This document shows positions 1 through 11,572 of a stretch of 64,000 nt of DNA, one piece after another. Location: NCBI GenBank assembly GCA_013398955.1, contig VWPU01008508.1:140685-204684 (forward strand), written 5' to 3'. Both the position numbers and the translations under genes were made by a program. The notes beneath the pieces were generated by a model. That model was not told where the DNA came from. It saw only the letters and a list, made by a program, of their open reading frames with translations, and did no database searches. Within the stretch, counting starts at the first letter, position 1; each line of letters opens with the position of its first letter. Source of the DNA: Callaeas wilsoni (taxonomy: Eukaryota; Chordata; Aves; Passeriformes; Callaeidae).

Positions 1-189
1 AAGCAAGAGAAGACTTTCACTCTTAGTTTGATTTTATACAATAGCCACCTTTCATGAGAAGGATTTCAGTGAAGTAATTCTGTGGTAGAGTTTTTGGACT
101 ATCAAGCACCCTAAATCTCAAAGGCTTACAAATCTCCTGTGGATAAGTGATCACTTTATTTTTCACTTTGTACATTAATATTGAATTGT

Positions 190-217
190 AAAAAAAAAAA
201 AAAAAAGAAGAAAAAAA
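190..217. repeat. A-rich low-complexity run
   Basis: About 28 bases of A broken only by two G's. No retrotransposon body was recognised directly upstream, so I do not read it as the poly(A) tail of a processed copy. Confidence 0.85.
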
Positions 218-936
218 TTCAACAGGTAGAAAATGAATGATCTTAAGCTTCCAGACCATTCCTTGTGAAATTCTAGGTGTTGAGAGCGTCTCGAAAACCT
301 TACTGAAGCCAAGGCGGAGCTTCACTTGTCTAACAATATTTAATGTTCTACATCCATGTAAGATAAAGAGAGAAAATAGTAGGCACATATAATGACAAAA
401 CAAGAAGTCCCTGCAATAGTTTATATTTCTTTCTTAGTAGAGTTTTAATGACAAAATTACTGGATATTTTCTAATATTAGTACTATGATAAATTTAAAAA
501 CATGTCAGTTTACCTTTACTCCCTTCAGACTATAATTTTTCTCACCCGAAGAAAATAAAATGATTTCTTGTTTATAAAAAATACTTAGTCACTGAATTAA
601 AAAAATGAGCCCTAAATGCTCAGAATGAGAAAATAAGTATGAAACACCCAAACTTAGTCTTTTTTTTCATGCATAACTTTTCTGAAAGATCGCAACCTTA
701 TCTTGCCAATGGGTTTGTACGTTGAGCAGTTATAGAATAAATTCAGGGTATCCTTTAGATATCCAGTATCTAGCTTTTAAAGAAATGTCAGATTATCTAT
801 GCTATTCTCTCTTTAACCCCAAAACAACAGTTTAAATGATACTTCAGAGTCTGAGTGCCTTTCTGACTGGGTTGACTGGGCTGGTCATAGACCAGCACCT
901 CCTGCTGCAAACAAATCTCTCTCTACCGTTTTTCAC

Positions 937-945
937 TATATAAAG
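937..945 (+). promoter_or_regulatory. TATA-like motif
   Basis: TATATAAAG lies in a locally less AT-rich stretch (about 860-1150) containing gtcatagaccagcacctcc just upstream. A TATA box about 30 bp ahead of a start site would look like this, but no gene or LTR boundary could be tied to it. It may be chance. Confidence 0.2.
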
Positions 946-2072
946 GGAGATTATACAGCAGCAAGAACCAGACTAGAGGTGCAGGCTGAGAGGACGTCGT
1001 AAGATGCTGCTCATAAGTTGCAACAAGAGGTCACATCTTGCAGGAAGGAAAATTGCAGCCAGCCTTAGGGATGCAGCTCTCCACCATGAGAATGGTGAAG
1101 TCCTAAAGCAGGTTTCTAACAGAAGCCTCAGGATAACAATTCTTGGATGCTTCCAGAACAGAACTACATGAGCCCCATGGCAAACTGATCTAGTTTTGAA
1201 ACCAACTTTACTTTGAAGTGACCTGCAGAATCCCTCTCATCTGAATTTTCCCATGATTTTTTGCACTCCTCTACATCTGGGACACAATTCAGTTTTAATA
1301 ATCAAAGAAGTTCTGTTAATTTGTAAAAAATAATTATATTTCTCTGTCAGTAGATCAATCAAGTTTTCCTTGTTCATGATTTCTTTTATTATAGGTACTT
1401 GTATATTTCCTCTTTCTATACTCAACTATGTGAACAAACATCTAGAAATAACTGGTTTCATTCTAAGAGACAGAGACCACAATATCTACACAGTCATAAA
1501 AACAAACAACTAAACAAAAGGCTGTCTGGAGTTCTGACAAGTTTATGTTCATTTTTACAAGGTCTCCTTATGATTTGGAGTAGTAGAAAATTTAAAATAT
1601 AAAAGATTCTGGGAGGATATATAGATGTTGTTTTTTAAGCACAATAGGAAAAGAAGTTCAGAAAGAAAATATATACAGGTGTACTGTATTTCATAACAGC
1701 AATGTACTAGAAAGTCTAGAATTCAAAGGTCTGCCTGGGTCTAGTCCAGTTTCCTGTTATTTTAAGCAACACTTTAGATAATGTCTCATAATACTTCAAG
1801 TATCTCTGTCCAAATTGTTTGGGTTTTGTCTTTATTTCAGTTTAATTATGTGTCCTCAGAACTCTCACTGAGAGGTTTTTTTCAGACTGCAAAATACATT
1901 AAAGCCACAGGTGAGTTGCAATATGGTACTGATTCTAATCTTTGCATGACATTTTTCTATGAAAAGCAACAGAAGGATGAATTTTCTCAGCCTCTTCATG
2001 TGTTACAGACTAAGGGACAAACCATGAGCATTTTATGAGGCTGCTGGATAAGGCAGTGGGTAGAACTCATGG

Positions 2073-2099
2073 AATATCATATCAATATTTTATGATATT
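2073..2099. repeat. Perfect short inverted repeat
   Basis: Arms AATATCATA and TATGATATT (9 bp, no mismatch) flank a 9-bp AT-only spacer. It could form a small hairpin. No transposon or gene context. Confidence 0.6.
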
Positions 2100-2703
2100 G
2101 GAGCACTACAGAAACAGCAGGTTAGAATTTAATTTAAAATCTTGTGGGAAGCTGTTATCAGGAGGAACTGTGTTACTGAGCATATAGCCTGCAGCATTAT
2201 GTAGCAGTCTGGTCAGCCTCTGCACAACAGCCTTTATGCTCTGATATGCTATATTGTTGAGAGGTTAACAAAAAAGAAAGGCTAGATCATTTTATCCTCA
2301 AGCATTTGGTACATACAACATTTATATACTGTAGTTCCAAAGAGTCTAAATACTGACAAGGCTCCTTGGTCCAGTATAGATTAAAAACATGGTCTCTAAC
2401 TATGAGAATTTCCAGTGTGAGCAGAAAATATATGCTTTCTGTGATGAGAAAGTATAGCAGGAATAAAATTCAGTAAATATGATGCCAGTATTTAGATTTC
2501 TATATATGTATGTCAACAGATTACATCTTGTGTAATGGGACTCATCCAGTACTTAGCAATCCAAACAAAAGCATCTGGTGTACTATCTGATTCCAGATCA
2601 TTGGCAGATATTTTCCTCTGAGCTTCAGTTGTTTCTGTAGAATGGATTTCTGTAAATTGTGTGTCAATCAGCACCTCTCTTTCCACGTACCTTCCTCTCT
2701 CTA

Positions 2704-3270
2704 GGAAGCTGTAGAAAACAATGAGGTCACCGCTCAGTCTCCTCTTCTCCAAAGATGACAAGCCCTCAGCTCCTCTTCATAGAATATAACTTCCAGTCCT
2801 TCCACCAGCTTTGTTGTCCTTCTCTGGGTGCATACAAGCCCCTTCACATCCTTTTTAAATGGTGGGGCCCAGAACTGCACCCAGTGCTGAAGGTGAGGCT
2901 GCACCAACTCTGAACGCAGCGGGACAATCACCAGCAATGCTGCGTTTGGTGATCCCAGGATGGGCTTTGCCCTCCTGGGGCACTGCTGACTCACATGGAG
3001 CCTGCTGTCATCCAGCACCCCCAGATCCCTGTCTGCAGGGCTGGTCTCCAGCCACTGCCCTCCAAATTTATACTTGTGTCATAATTACTCCATCCCAAGT
3101 GCAGAATCCAGCACTTAGACTTGTTTATTTCATCCCATTAATGATGCTCCAATGCTCCAACGTGTCTAGATCCTACAAGGCATCTTGTCCTTCAAGACAG
3201 TTAAGACCACCTGCCACTTTGGTATTGTCAGTAAACTCTTTAACAGAATACTCAAATCCTATGTCCAGTG
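2704..3270 (-). mobile_element. CR1 LINE fragment, reverse orientation
   Basis: Read on the minus strand this is the C-terminal part of CR1 ORF2. The plus strand shows its complement in the usual order: the block around 2720-2760 (gaggtcacc..ctcctcttctcc), the tccttcaccagctttgttgtccttctctgg-like block near 2800, tggggcccagaactgcacccag near 2863, the ccccagatccctgtctgcagggctg block near 3020, and the ttggtattgtcagtaaactc block near 3220. The 3' UTR and octamer tail are absent on the left. Stops and indels break every frame, so it is non-functional. A separate plus-strand CR1 begins 130 bp to the right. Confidence 0.88.
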
Positions 3271-3400
3271 CTTCTGGGACATTTGCTGTTGCTGTTCCTA
3301 AAAATAATTTGCTATTGCAAACTTAGGCAATGCAGACAGACCCAAATGACCATTTGTGTCTGTAAGCCTCCAACTCCCCAAAATTTCTGGCTAACAGGAC

Positions 3401-3716
3401 AAGAAGTTGTCCATGAGCCAGCAAGCCAATGGTAACCTGGGTGCATTGGGTAGGGCACCGACGAGAGGTTGAGGGAGGTCATCCTGCCCCTCTACTCAGC
3501 CCCAGTGACGCAACATGTGGAGTTCTGTGTGCAGTTCTGGGCTCCCCAGTCCAGGACAGACAAGGAACTTCCTATTCCTGGAAGTACTTAAGACCAGGTT
3601 TTATGGGGCTTGGAGCAACCTGATGTAGTGGAAGGTGTCCTTGCCCATGGCAGAGGGGTTGGAACTCAATGATCTTTAAGGTCCCTTCCAACTTAAAACA
3701 GTTTCTGAATCTAAAT
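3401..3716 (+). mobile_element. CR1 LINE 3' end, internally deleted
   Basis: The left part (3401-3560) matches the end of CR1 ORF2 (aatggtaacctgggtgcattg, then gagggaggtcatcctgcccctctactcagc and gtgcagttctgggctcccca). The right part (3580-3716) is the CR1 3' end (agaccaggtt...cccatggcagaggggttggaactcaatgatctttaaggtcccttccaac). The roughly 300 bp normally between them are missing, with a junction near 3570. The terminal octamers are decayed (cagtttctgaatct). Confidence 0.9.
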
Positions 3717-5324
3717 ACTACCAGCAATAGTACCAACAGCACAGAGCCTTGACCTCTTTTTTTTTGTAAAACAGTTAATGCTTTCTATAAGTCTGTAAAA
3801 TGCACACATGGAAGAATTCTGGCATTAAATGACACGTAAAGAAGAAGTAATATGTCTGTTAAATATTGCTGAAATGTATTACCGCTAAACTTGTGCTTTT
3901 TTTAAGAGCCTACAGTCAAGCCAATGTGAACATTTTTTTTACTTCAACATTCACTGTGTTTCACTTAGATCTTAAAATAACACAGTTTATAAAGTGTTGA
4001 AGTTTTAGATGAAAACAATCTTCCCTGGAAAACAAAACTAAATCTTAGTTGTATTCACTTCACTGTTTACAACAGGTATTAAATTTATCTAAATTGGTTG
4101 TTTTGTTTATCTCCGTAACTGCTTCATCTGTTATAACTGGGTTTTAATGTTTTGATTTTTGTTAGTAAAGTAGTTATCACTGAATTTTTGATAACAAAGA
4201 AACAGCAGTAAACAGCCCAGAGTGACAAGGATTACTGCTGTTTTGAGTATAAATAATTGAGTAGCATGTGTGAGAAATGAATATTTTGCCTACTCTAGAC
4301 AAAAATGTTGCATACAAAAATAAAAAGAGAATGGGATGGATGTCTCTGGTAGCTAGAAATGTCCTCTTGAAGGCTGCAAAAGCATTTCAATTTATTCCTT
4401 CTCATAACAGATGTGATCGGATTAGAATAATGTTATCACTGGGATAGATTTGAATATTACTTACACTAGTGGTAGAAGAGTAGAAGGTAAAGAAACATAT
4501 CTTCATTATGCTTGTTTACTTGATTATCCTGCAGCAGTCCAAAGCAATTTCTTTCTCAAAAGGCTTTAAATGTAGATAAGATAAAAAATATTAACATAAA
4601 ATGTACGTATTAATACAGCAATAAATTAAACTGAACAATTCTTCTATTGTTTTGTTTTGACTTTTTATTGTCCTTGACTTTTTTATTGTCTGAAAGTCCA
4701 CCTAAGTAAGAAATGTTTCTTGATTTGAAGCCCTGTGTATTCCATGGAAAAAAACTCATGCTGGAACCAAGGATCTTTTTGTGGAGTCCTAAATTCTTTT
4801 CTTCTTCCTTGGAAAAAAAAATTCATTACCTCAACTTCCTTATGCTCTGATAAATTCTCTAAAAAACAAAAAGAAAACAAACTAAGAATGAAATATATTA
4901 AGACTATTTTAAATGTATTTCAAACTCTCTACAGAAGACAAAAGTCCCAGACCACCCTGCACTTTCTTCCTCTTCACAGTGGCCCAATAGATTATATAAA
5001 GGGGCTAGAAATGCAAATGTTTTTCACCAGAAGAAAATGTCAGAAGGTGTTGCTATATTATATCCTTCAGGGTTTGTCTTGGTACCAGTATAAAGTTTGG
5101 AAGTACTGAAGTTTTATTGTGAAAGGTTTTGCTGTTGGGGCAGTATGTTAACTTTGTGTGATAAAAATGCTGCCACGTTCAGATTCCTTTCTATGTGTTG
5201 TGTCTAAGCAGTAATTTTGTTTGTTTAATCGTAAGAAACCTAAGTGAAAGTCAAATTTCAGTATTCCATAACAGAATTTCCCTGATACCATTAGGTGGCT
5301 GAGTCTGTATTCAGTAATAATGCA
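3717..5324. other. AT-rich unique DNA, no gene seen
   Basis: The first 40 bases (agcaatagtaccaacagcacagagccttgacc) faintly resemble the continuation of the reverse CR1 to the left. The rest shows no repeat or gene that I can name. The open frames at 4735-5109 (plus, 124 codons) and 4683-4880 (minus) overlap each other and show no domain. A TATATAAAG string occurs near 4993. Confidence 0.5.
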
Positions 5325-5470
5325 GAGCAGATCCTTCTCAAAAATATGCTAAGGCATATAGAAAATATGAATGTGATTGGTGATAGCCAACGTGGCTTCA
5401 TTAGTGGTAAAACTTATTGACTTACTTTATTTGCTTAACAAATGTGACGGCCTTCTCCAATGGAGTTAAA
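5325..5470 (+). mobile_element. Old CR1 reverse-transcriptase relic
   Basis: The stretch atgctaaggcatatagaaaa, then gtgattggtgatagccaacgtggcttcattagtgg, corresponds to the CR1 RT segment that reads roughly LRHMEN..VIGDSQ.GF..GK. The match fades into cttaacaaatgtgacggccttc (CR1 'LTNLVAF'-like) and ends by 5470. This RT block lies well 5' of the usual CR1 3' end, so the copy has lost both flanks. It is heavily diverged. Confidence 0.75.
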
Positions 5471-7289
5471 TTGGAGGAAAAGTGAAGGGAAATGACCCAA
5501 AGCCCAAGCCACAGCATCAGGAGATATCCTGTGCAAGCAGTTCTGTCTGAAAACACACATGTGGCTTCCACGCTGTTTGAATTATATAAATTATCTTCAT
5601 TTCTATATGTAGCATTTGTAGGGTTCCAAGTTAACAGTTACACTAGGAAATGCAAAGACAAGTATATACAATCTAGTGTGTCAGGAAAGAAATTTTTTAA
5701 CAAAACAGTAAAAATACCTCTCATGTAGGTTATAATTCATATTTCCTAACAGGAAAAAAAAATATATATGTTCCATCACTATAAATAAACTAATTGGAAG
5801 GAACTGTTACAGAAGGTGGTTTATGGTCATTAGACAAATTAGATGGGAATAACCTAATGCAAATTAAAGACATTGTAAAATGAAGCTGTGGTTCCCAAAA
5901 TTTGTAGATATTTTATGTCCATGGTGGGGAAGTTAAAAATATAGATTTCACCATTTTACAGGAACAAATAACATCAGACTGGAAGAAAAAAATCACAAGA
6001 TAGGAAAAAAGAGAAAAAAAGGCAACAGAAAGCAGGGAGAGAACCTTCGAGATATTAAAGGGTAAAGTTGTGAACACTTAAAAATATCTTAATACTATTC
6101 TCTTTTAGTAGTTTATTTAAGGATTAACCAGACTTCCAATTCCCCGTGCGTCATAAACTGTAAGAAAACCAAAGTAAAGAAACCATGAATGCATCCCACT
6201 CCTTTCTAAGAATAAAATAGTGTATGCGAGTTATGAATGTGCATCAGAAAATGTTTCAGAAGAAAAAATAAGTAACTTAATTGGCTAAAGCCCATAGAGC
6301 TGAAAAATAATGCGTGGAGTACATTGATGAAAACAAGAGAAGCTCTACTTGTATTTATTCAGTCAGGAACTCATTTGTTGTGACTGCTCAAATGGAGATA
6401 TACTGACATTTCTATCAAAATATATCTGAGTTATATGCATAATTGATTTTGACCCTCTATATTGTCAGTTTCCTGATGTCAGAATTTACTTTTCCAGTAC
6501 AAAGAGCACTGGACTTACACTGAAGTTTTACTCTGGCCTAAGTGGTGGGAGTTATCCAAAACCCTTAGGAGCAAAAGTTAACTTCACATTTTTCAGAGAA
6601 TATAATGCAACAGTACAGACTTCTTACCTTGTAGTCCTCCAAAACTGGTGCCTGTATTTCCTTGTCATTCTGTGGTTTTCATTCATTTTGGACACTATTT
6701 TAGTTAATGCAGTAAAGGCTGAACTGGTTATATCCATGTAGGTATAGCGATATGTTATTTTTTGAATTTTTTAAATGAAATTTTTATGAAATTTTTTTGG
6801 AATACTTTATTATAACAAATAAAAAATAGTTTTGCCATTCTCCTGATCACTGGAAAACATAAGAGATAGACTGTTGGAACTAATATCAGAATATTTTTGA
6901 TTATGGGTGATTTTTAGAGTGCCAAAAAAATCACCAAAATTATATTAAAAATCACTATGTAAGAACCATTAAGTCTCTGAAAGGTCTTTTTATTTTTGAA
7001 AAGGATGAACTATCAACCTCTAATAATAAATGCCTCACAGTACATCTTAATATAAATTCTGATTGAGAAATTTTGCCAGATATTCTCACATGTGACACCA
7101 CAAAAACCCCCAGAGAGATGGCTCAGATAAACTGCAGAATATTTTGCAATTTTTTCAAAGCGAGTTTTCACTATATTTTGTCATGACGTTAATATGCCTT
7201 TTAGAATTATAATAATCTAAGTTTTCTAAAATCTGAGCTTTTATGGAAAGTGTAGATTACTCTTTCTTGTCTGTATTGCATTATGCTTA
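5471..7289. other. AT-rich unique DNA, no gene seen
   Basis: No supported coding sequence. A short string near 5888 (gtggttcccaaaatttg) recalls the terminal repeat of hAT-type DNA transposons, but no partner terminus or target duplication was found, so it is not annotated as one. Purine-rich runs occur around 5985-6060. Confidence 0.5.
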
Positions 7290-7889
7290 ATTTATAGCAC
7301 ATTTATAAGCCGCACACAGCCTCTTGCTCACTCCTTCCCCATGCGATGGGGGACAGAATTGGAAGGATAAAAGTGAGAAAACCTGTGGGTTGAGATTGAG
7401 CAGTTTAATAACTGAATTAATAATAATAATAATAATAATTAGTAGTAATAATAATACAACAATAATTAAAAGGAAAAGAACAAAAAGAGAGAGCGCTAAA
7501 ACCCAAGAAAAACAAGTGCTGCAAGTAGAAAGCAATAATTCATCACTGTGCTGACTGATGTTCAACCCGTTCCCAGGCAGTGGGTCCCCAGGCAGTTTTC
7601 CTCTTAGCTTATATGCTGAACATAATGCCATATGGTATGGAATATCCCTTCAGTCTGTTGGAGTCATCTGTCCTGGCTGTGTCCCCTCCTAGCTTCTTGT
7701 GCATCCCAAACACCTCCAGTGATGGGACAGCACGAAAAGCTGAAATGTCCTTGACTTCGGGTAATCTCTGCTCAGGAACAATGAAAACATCAGTATGTTA
7801 CCAACATTATCCTCATCCAAAATCTGAAATACAATACTGTACCAGATACTATGAAGAAAATTAACTCTACTTCAGCCAAAACCAGGTCA
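7290..7889 (-). mobile_element. Solo LTR of an avian ERV, minus strand
   Basis: Read on the minus strand from 7889 the sequence begins TGACCTGGTTTTGGCTGAAG and continues tagagttaattttcttc, the start of a very common bird ERV LTR (usual start TGTCCTGG). Further on it has the block around 7625-7660 (plus strand gccatatggtatggaatatccc) and the R/U5 part near 7300-7410 (plus strand gccgcacacagcc...ctcactcc..ccatgcgatggggg...gtgggttgagat..cagtttaat). ATTAAA at 7404-7409 (complement) may be the polyadenylation signal. The U5 end at the left is degraded, so that boundary is approximate and no target duplication could be found. No internal retroviral sequence adjoins it. I recall this family as ERVL-like; the class is from memory. 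Confidence 0.82.
7417..7467. repeat. (AAT)n microsatellite inside an LTR
   Basis: Seven uninterrupted AAT units, then agtagt, then further AAT units and caacaat. It sits where the LTR should continue with non-repetitive R/U3 sequence, so it expanded within the element after insertion. It produces artificial poly-Ile/Leu reading frames on both strands. Confidence 0.9.
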
Positions 7890-9379
7890 CTTTCCCAGAT
7901 GTTTTAGTGAATGCACATATTTTAGCCATTAATATTTTATTTGAGAATCTCAAATTAGCTGTCAGAAGACGGACAACATCCATGTAATCTTGCCACCTGA
8001 GAGTTCAGTCTCTGAGATAAATAAACAGTAAATATGCAGACAATCAAAAGGGTGTAATTTGTAGATGTGGGAATGGCTACAAATAAAGTGATTTTCTCTA
8101 TATAATAGTCACATTCTAAATTTGGTACCATGAGTGGGAGAAGACTATGCATTACCATTCTTGAAAATGTAAGATTATATAATGCATGCACTTGTGTCAC
8201 TGTAGCCTATTTGTTGAGGTTTTATCATAAAATGAAAAAAAAACCACTCTGCAGTGACTGCAAAAGCTAGAATGTATGGAAAGGCAGGGCAAGGGAGGAA
8301 AAGAAGGGTAAGAGAAAGGAGATAATGCAAGGCTGAACATCTCCATTCTTCAGCTTTACTTTCTGGGTTTGGCATATAGAATTATGCTTTTCGATTCCAA
8401 TGTATTCCTAAGTATCCACTTTACAGTTCATAACTCCAAGCCATTTTCCTGACAAATTACTCTGCAAAAACACTCTGTAAAGTTGAAAAAGCCTAAAAGT
8501 CAAACTGAGTCGGGAGGGGTGGTTTTGGGGGAAGGGGTGTGGGGCTAAGATAAAAACCAAAGAAATAAAGCTGTAAGAGGTTTTCTAGATAGCATTTTCT
8601 CTTAAAATGTCTAAACTTTTAAAGCCACCTTTTGAACAGCAACAGCTGTATGAGGCAGTTCCCTCAATGTGACAAACAAATGTAGGCTGCAGGAATTGAC
8701 ACTTTTATTTTTTATTTTCTTTTTTGGGCAGGTATTAGAGAGCTCTGTATTATTTTCCACATAGGAACCAGGAGAAAAAACTAAAGGAGTTTTAAAACAA
8801 GCCGCTTGCTTGAGGCAAAGCACTTTCTGCTTCTTAGGTTACTTGACTAACTTCTTCAGGCAAATGACTCATGGTGTGCTTGCAACACAATGGGCTATGG
8901 AATTACTCACTCAGTAATATCTTTTTGCCTTCACCTCTTCCTCCTCCTTTTCCTGCAGAACATATAGACACTGTATTCTCTTTTTTTGGATGAAGGTATG
9001 CATCTTGACAGCCAATGATGTGAATCCTCAACAACAGCAGAAGTAAATACCCATTGAATTCATTGCTACGTAGTGTAAGAGGTATTCTCCATCATGTTAG
9101 TCATTATTTCATGGGAGCCTAATAATGTTCTCAGGCTGATATGTTACTCATTACCAAGACCTTAGCTTTAAACCAGGAGAATACTCAAGAATACATTATT
9201 AATACCAGTAAGGCATTAGGTGAACTAATTAATCATTCAAATTCTCATTTATTGGCCATTATTAATTAATGGTTTCTTTATGAGCACTTGGAATACAGTC
9301 CAAATGCTACAAACATAGGGGTCCTGATGTAGTTACATGTAACAATGAAGATCAGTCCATTTACAGTTGCCCTCAGCAC
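7890..9379. other. Unique DNA with a G-rich tract, no gene seen
   Basis: No repeat was recognised and no open frame exceeds about 80 codons. The notable element is the G-run cluster at 8512-8544, annotated separately. A polypyrimidine stretch occurs near 8930-8955. Confidence 0.5.
8512..8544 (+). other. G-quadruplex-capable tract
   Basis: The order of G runs is GGG, GGGG, GG, GGGGG, GGGG, GGGG within 33 bases, separated by 1-4 other bases. That is at least four runs of three or more G's with loops short enough (the longest about 7 bases) for an intramolecular quadruplex. It is isolated in AT-rich DNA with no adjacent gene. Confidence 0.7.
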
Positions 9380-10705
9380 CGCAGTGTGTACCCACTGAGC
9401 CATTTGACACATGCCTGCAGTCACCAGGAGAGTGGCATTAATGTGCTTTCTCATTCCTGTTGTCACAGCACTGTTCCCCACCAGCTGGAAATGATGTGGT
9501 GGCTGGGGAATGAGACAGAGCAGCTAAAGAAGGAGACATGGGTCTTTTGCTATGGCAGTGGCATGTCAAGACAACATCTGTTACCTTGATGAGGCTTCTG
9601 TGACAGATCTGTCCCTGGATGTCTGGGGAGCTCTTCTGCAGACACCTAGCCCTGAAAGATGGTCTGTTTCATGAATCTATGTCTTGTGTGATGGAAAACT
9701 AGCAGTCACTACCTATCACAGGGACAGAAGACCACATCCACCCTCAATCTGAGATATTTATCCTCCTGCAGTCATTGTGAGGCCAGAGATTGCTATGAGT
9801 CTATCACACATGAAAGGGAAACAACTTATAGAAAGTGACCTAAGTCACTCTGGCAGACTAGGGATTCCAGCCAGGGGCTGTATCTGCACTGCCAAAGGGC
9901 ACAAAGACCCAGTGTATCAGGGCATCTTACCCCTCCAAAAGCTTATCTATTCTTTGTAACTGGCTGAATGGCTGGCCCAGAGAATGATGGTTAAAATACA
10001 GCCAGCTGGCAGTGGAGTGGCAGGATGTCTATCCGCCCCTCCTCTCTACCACAGATGGTTGGTGCATATGGAAAAGAGAACCCAGAGCGAAATGGCCAGC
10101 AAGGAGTCATCTCTGGTGCCAAAAGGGCTCAGACCCCAGCTAAGAATCAACGTCTTAGTCTGGAGAGCAAATGTAGGAAGCTATAAAAGAAATATTCTTG
10201 AATGACAGACACTGTGTTACAAAGACTATAAAAGACACACGAATTATCACAGAGGCAGAAGCCTCTTACACAGACACCCTGAAAGGTTCAAGACTTGTCC
10301 CCAGAGCTTGGACACAGATTCCATGGTTACTTTCCTGGGAATTGAGGGAAAGGATCTCAATGTGTGCCCCACCAACATTGGATGGTAAGATACATTGGAT
10401 CCTAAGTTATATTATTTCTTTGCTAGCTGTAAATTAATGGTACCTTTAACCTCACATATACCTACTAGTAGTTTCTTTTTTGTCTTTATTCCTGTGTAGT
10501 ATATCGTTTAAGTCTTACGTCTGTTAGTTTTGTGTCTATTAAATAAATAATTCACTCTCTAATAGACCGAATCAGCCATTATTAAAGAATGTGCAAATGT
10601 GAGTGGGTTTTGGGGTGCTGGCCACCTCAATAAAGTTACTGCCTGCTGCCAGAGGCCTGGGCAAAAGGTAGGGACTTATCTAAACCCCCACATCCATTCA
10701 TAACA
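9380..10705 (+). mobile_element. Probable ERV LTR remnant (boundaries uncertain)
   Basis: The right half has LTR-like architecture on the plus strand: TATA-type motifs ctataaaag at 10181 and 10226, an AATAAA at 10542-10547 inside gttaaataaataattcactctc-like sequence, a second AATAAA at 10629-10634 in a cctcaataaagttactgcctg context, and a possible ACA end at 10705 directly before CR1 sequence. The wording from about 10380 on (aagttatattatttctttgctagctgtaaattaa) resembles bird LTRs I remember. The left half (9380-9770) is more GC-rich than its surroundings and may be internal ERV sequence or unrelated. No TG start or target duplication could be fixed. Open frames of 60-79 codons here have no retroviral motif. 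Confidence 0.45.
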
Positions 10706-11572
10706 GACAGTCACTAGTGGGATTCTCAAGGGCTTAGTGCTTGGGCCAGTTCTGTTCAATATCTTCAATGGTCCAGATAAAGAGATTGAGTGCCCCTTCA
10801 GTCAGTTCACAGATGACACTAAGTTGGGCAAGAATGTTGATCTGCTGGAAGAGTAGGAAGGCTCTGAAGAGGAGTCTGGAGAGGCTGGATCAATGGACTG
10901 AGGCAAATTATATGAGGTTCAACAAGGTTGACAGCCCATGGAACACAAGCCAGCTGTGTGCCCAGGTGGCCGAGAAGGTCAACAGCATCTTGGCCTGTAT
11001 CAGCAATAGTGTGGCCAGCAGGACCAGGGCAGTGATTTTCCGCCTGTACTTGGCACTGATGAGGCCACACCTCAAGTCCTGTGTTCAGTTTTGGGCCTGT
11101 CACTACGAGAAAGACATTGAGGGGCTGGAGTGAGTCCAGAGAAGGGCAACAGAGCTGGTAAAGGGTCTGGAGCACAAGCTACTGAGGGACATGAGGTTTT
11201 TTAGCCTGGAGAAAAGGAGGCTCAGGGAGACCTTATCAGTCTCTACAACTACCAGAAAAGAGATTGTAGCCAGGTGGGTGCTGGTCTAATCTCCGAAGTA
11301 ACAAGCAGAAGGACAGGAGGAAATGTCCTTAAGTTGCTCCAGGGGAGGTGTAGATTGGATATTAGGACAAATTTCTTCACCAAAAGAGTTGTTAAGCATT
11401 GGAACAGGCTGCCCAGGGGAGTGGTGGAGTCACCATCCCCTGAGGTATTCAAAAGATGTGTAGATGTGGCCCTTAGGAGCATGGTTTAGTGGTGAACATA
11501 GCAGTATTAGGTTTGCAGACGGACTTGAAGATCTTAAATACATTTTTCAACCTAAACAATTCTATAATAAGA
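10706..11572 (+). mobile_element. CR1 LINE, 5'-truncated, 3' end nearly complete
   Basis: It begins with the CR1 segment after the RT palm (cactagtgggattctcaagggcttagtgcttgggcc), followed by ttcacagatgacactaagttgggcaag, the fingers-to-thumb region (caggtggccgagaaggtcaacagcatcttggcctg; aggccacacctcaagtcctgtgttcag), gagaagggcaacagagctggt, the 3' UTR block (ccaggggaggtgtagattggatattagga...ttcttcacc) and a decayed tail (acaattctataataag). The FADD motif appears as FTDD in a shifted frame. There are deletions (near 10840-10900 and 10930) and stops, so it is inactive. Its left end coincides with the putative LTR end. Confidence 0.92.

Larger units (their letters stand above)
1..2703. other. AT-rich unique DNA, no gene seen
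   Basis: No domain-like reading frame is visible on either strand; the open frames here (up to 126 codons at 23-403, minus) cross an A-run and are not protein-like. The stretch holds an A-rich run at 190-217, a TATA-like site at 937-945 and a perfect inverted repeat at 2073-2099, listed separately. I recognise no dispersed repeat in it. Confidence 0.6.

Noticed and set aside
2734..3326. Open frames of 94 and 155 codons
   Set aside because: They run through a reverse-oriented CR1; the 155-codon one is on the strand opposite to CR1 ORF2.
4735..5109. 124-codon plus frame
   Set aside because: AT-driven, overlaps an opposite frame, no domain, no exon signals tied to it.
5885..5905. hAT-like terminal string gtggttcccaaaatttg
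   Set aside because: No second terminus, no 8-bp duplication, and the string is short enough to be chance.
7287..7631. 114-codon minus frame with poly-Ile/Leu stretch
   Set aside because: Translation of the (AAT)n microsatellite and LTR; not a membrane protein.
10741..11175. 130-codon plus and 118-codon minus frames
   Set aside because: The plus frame is a decayed CR1 ORF2 piece and the minus one is its shadow.
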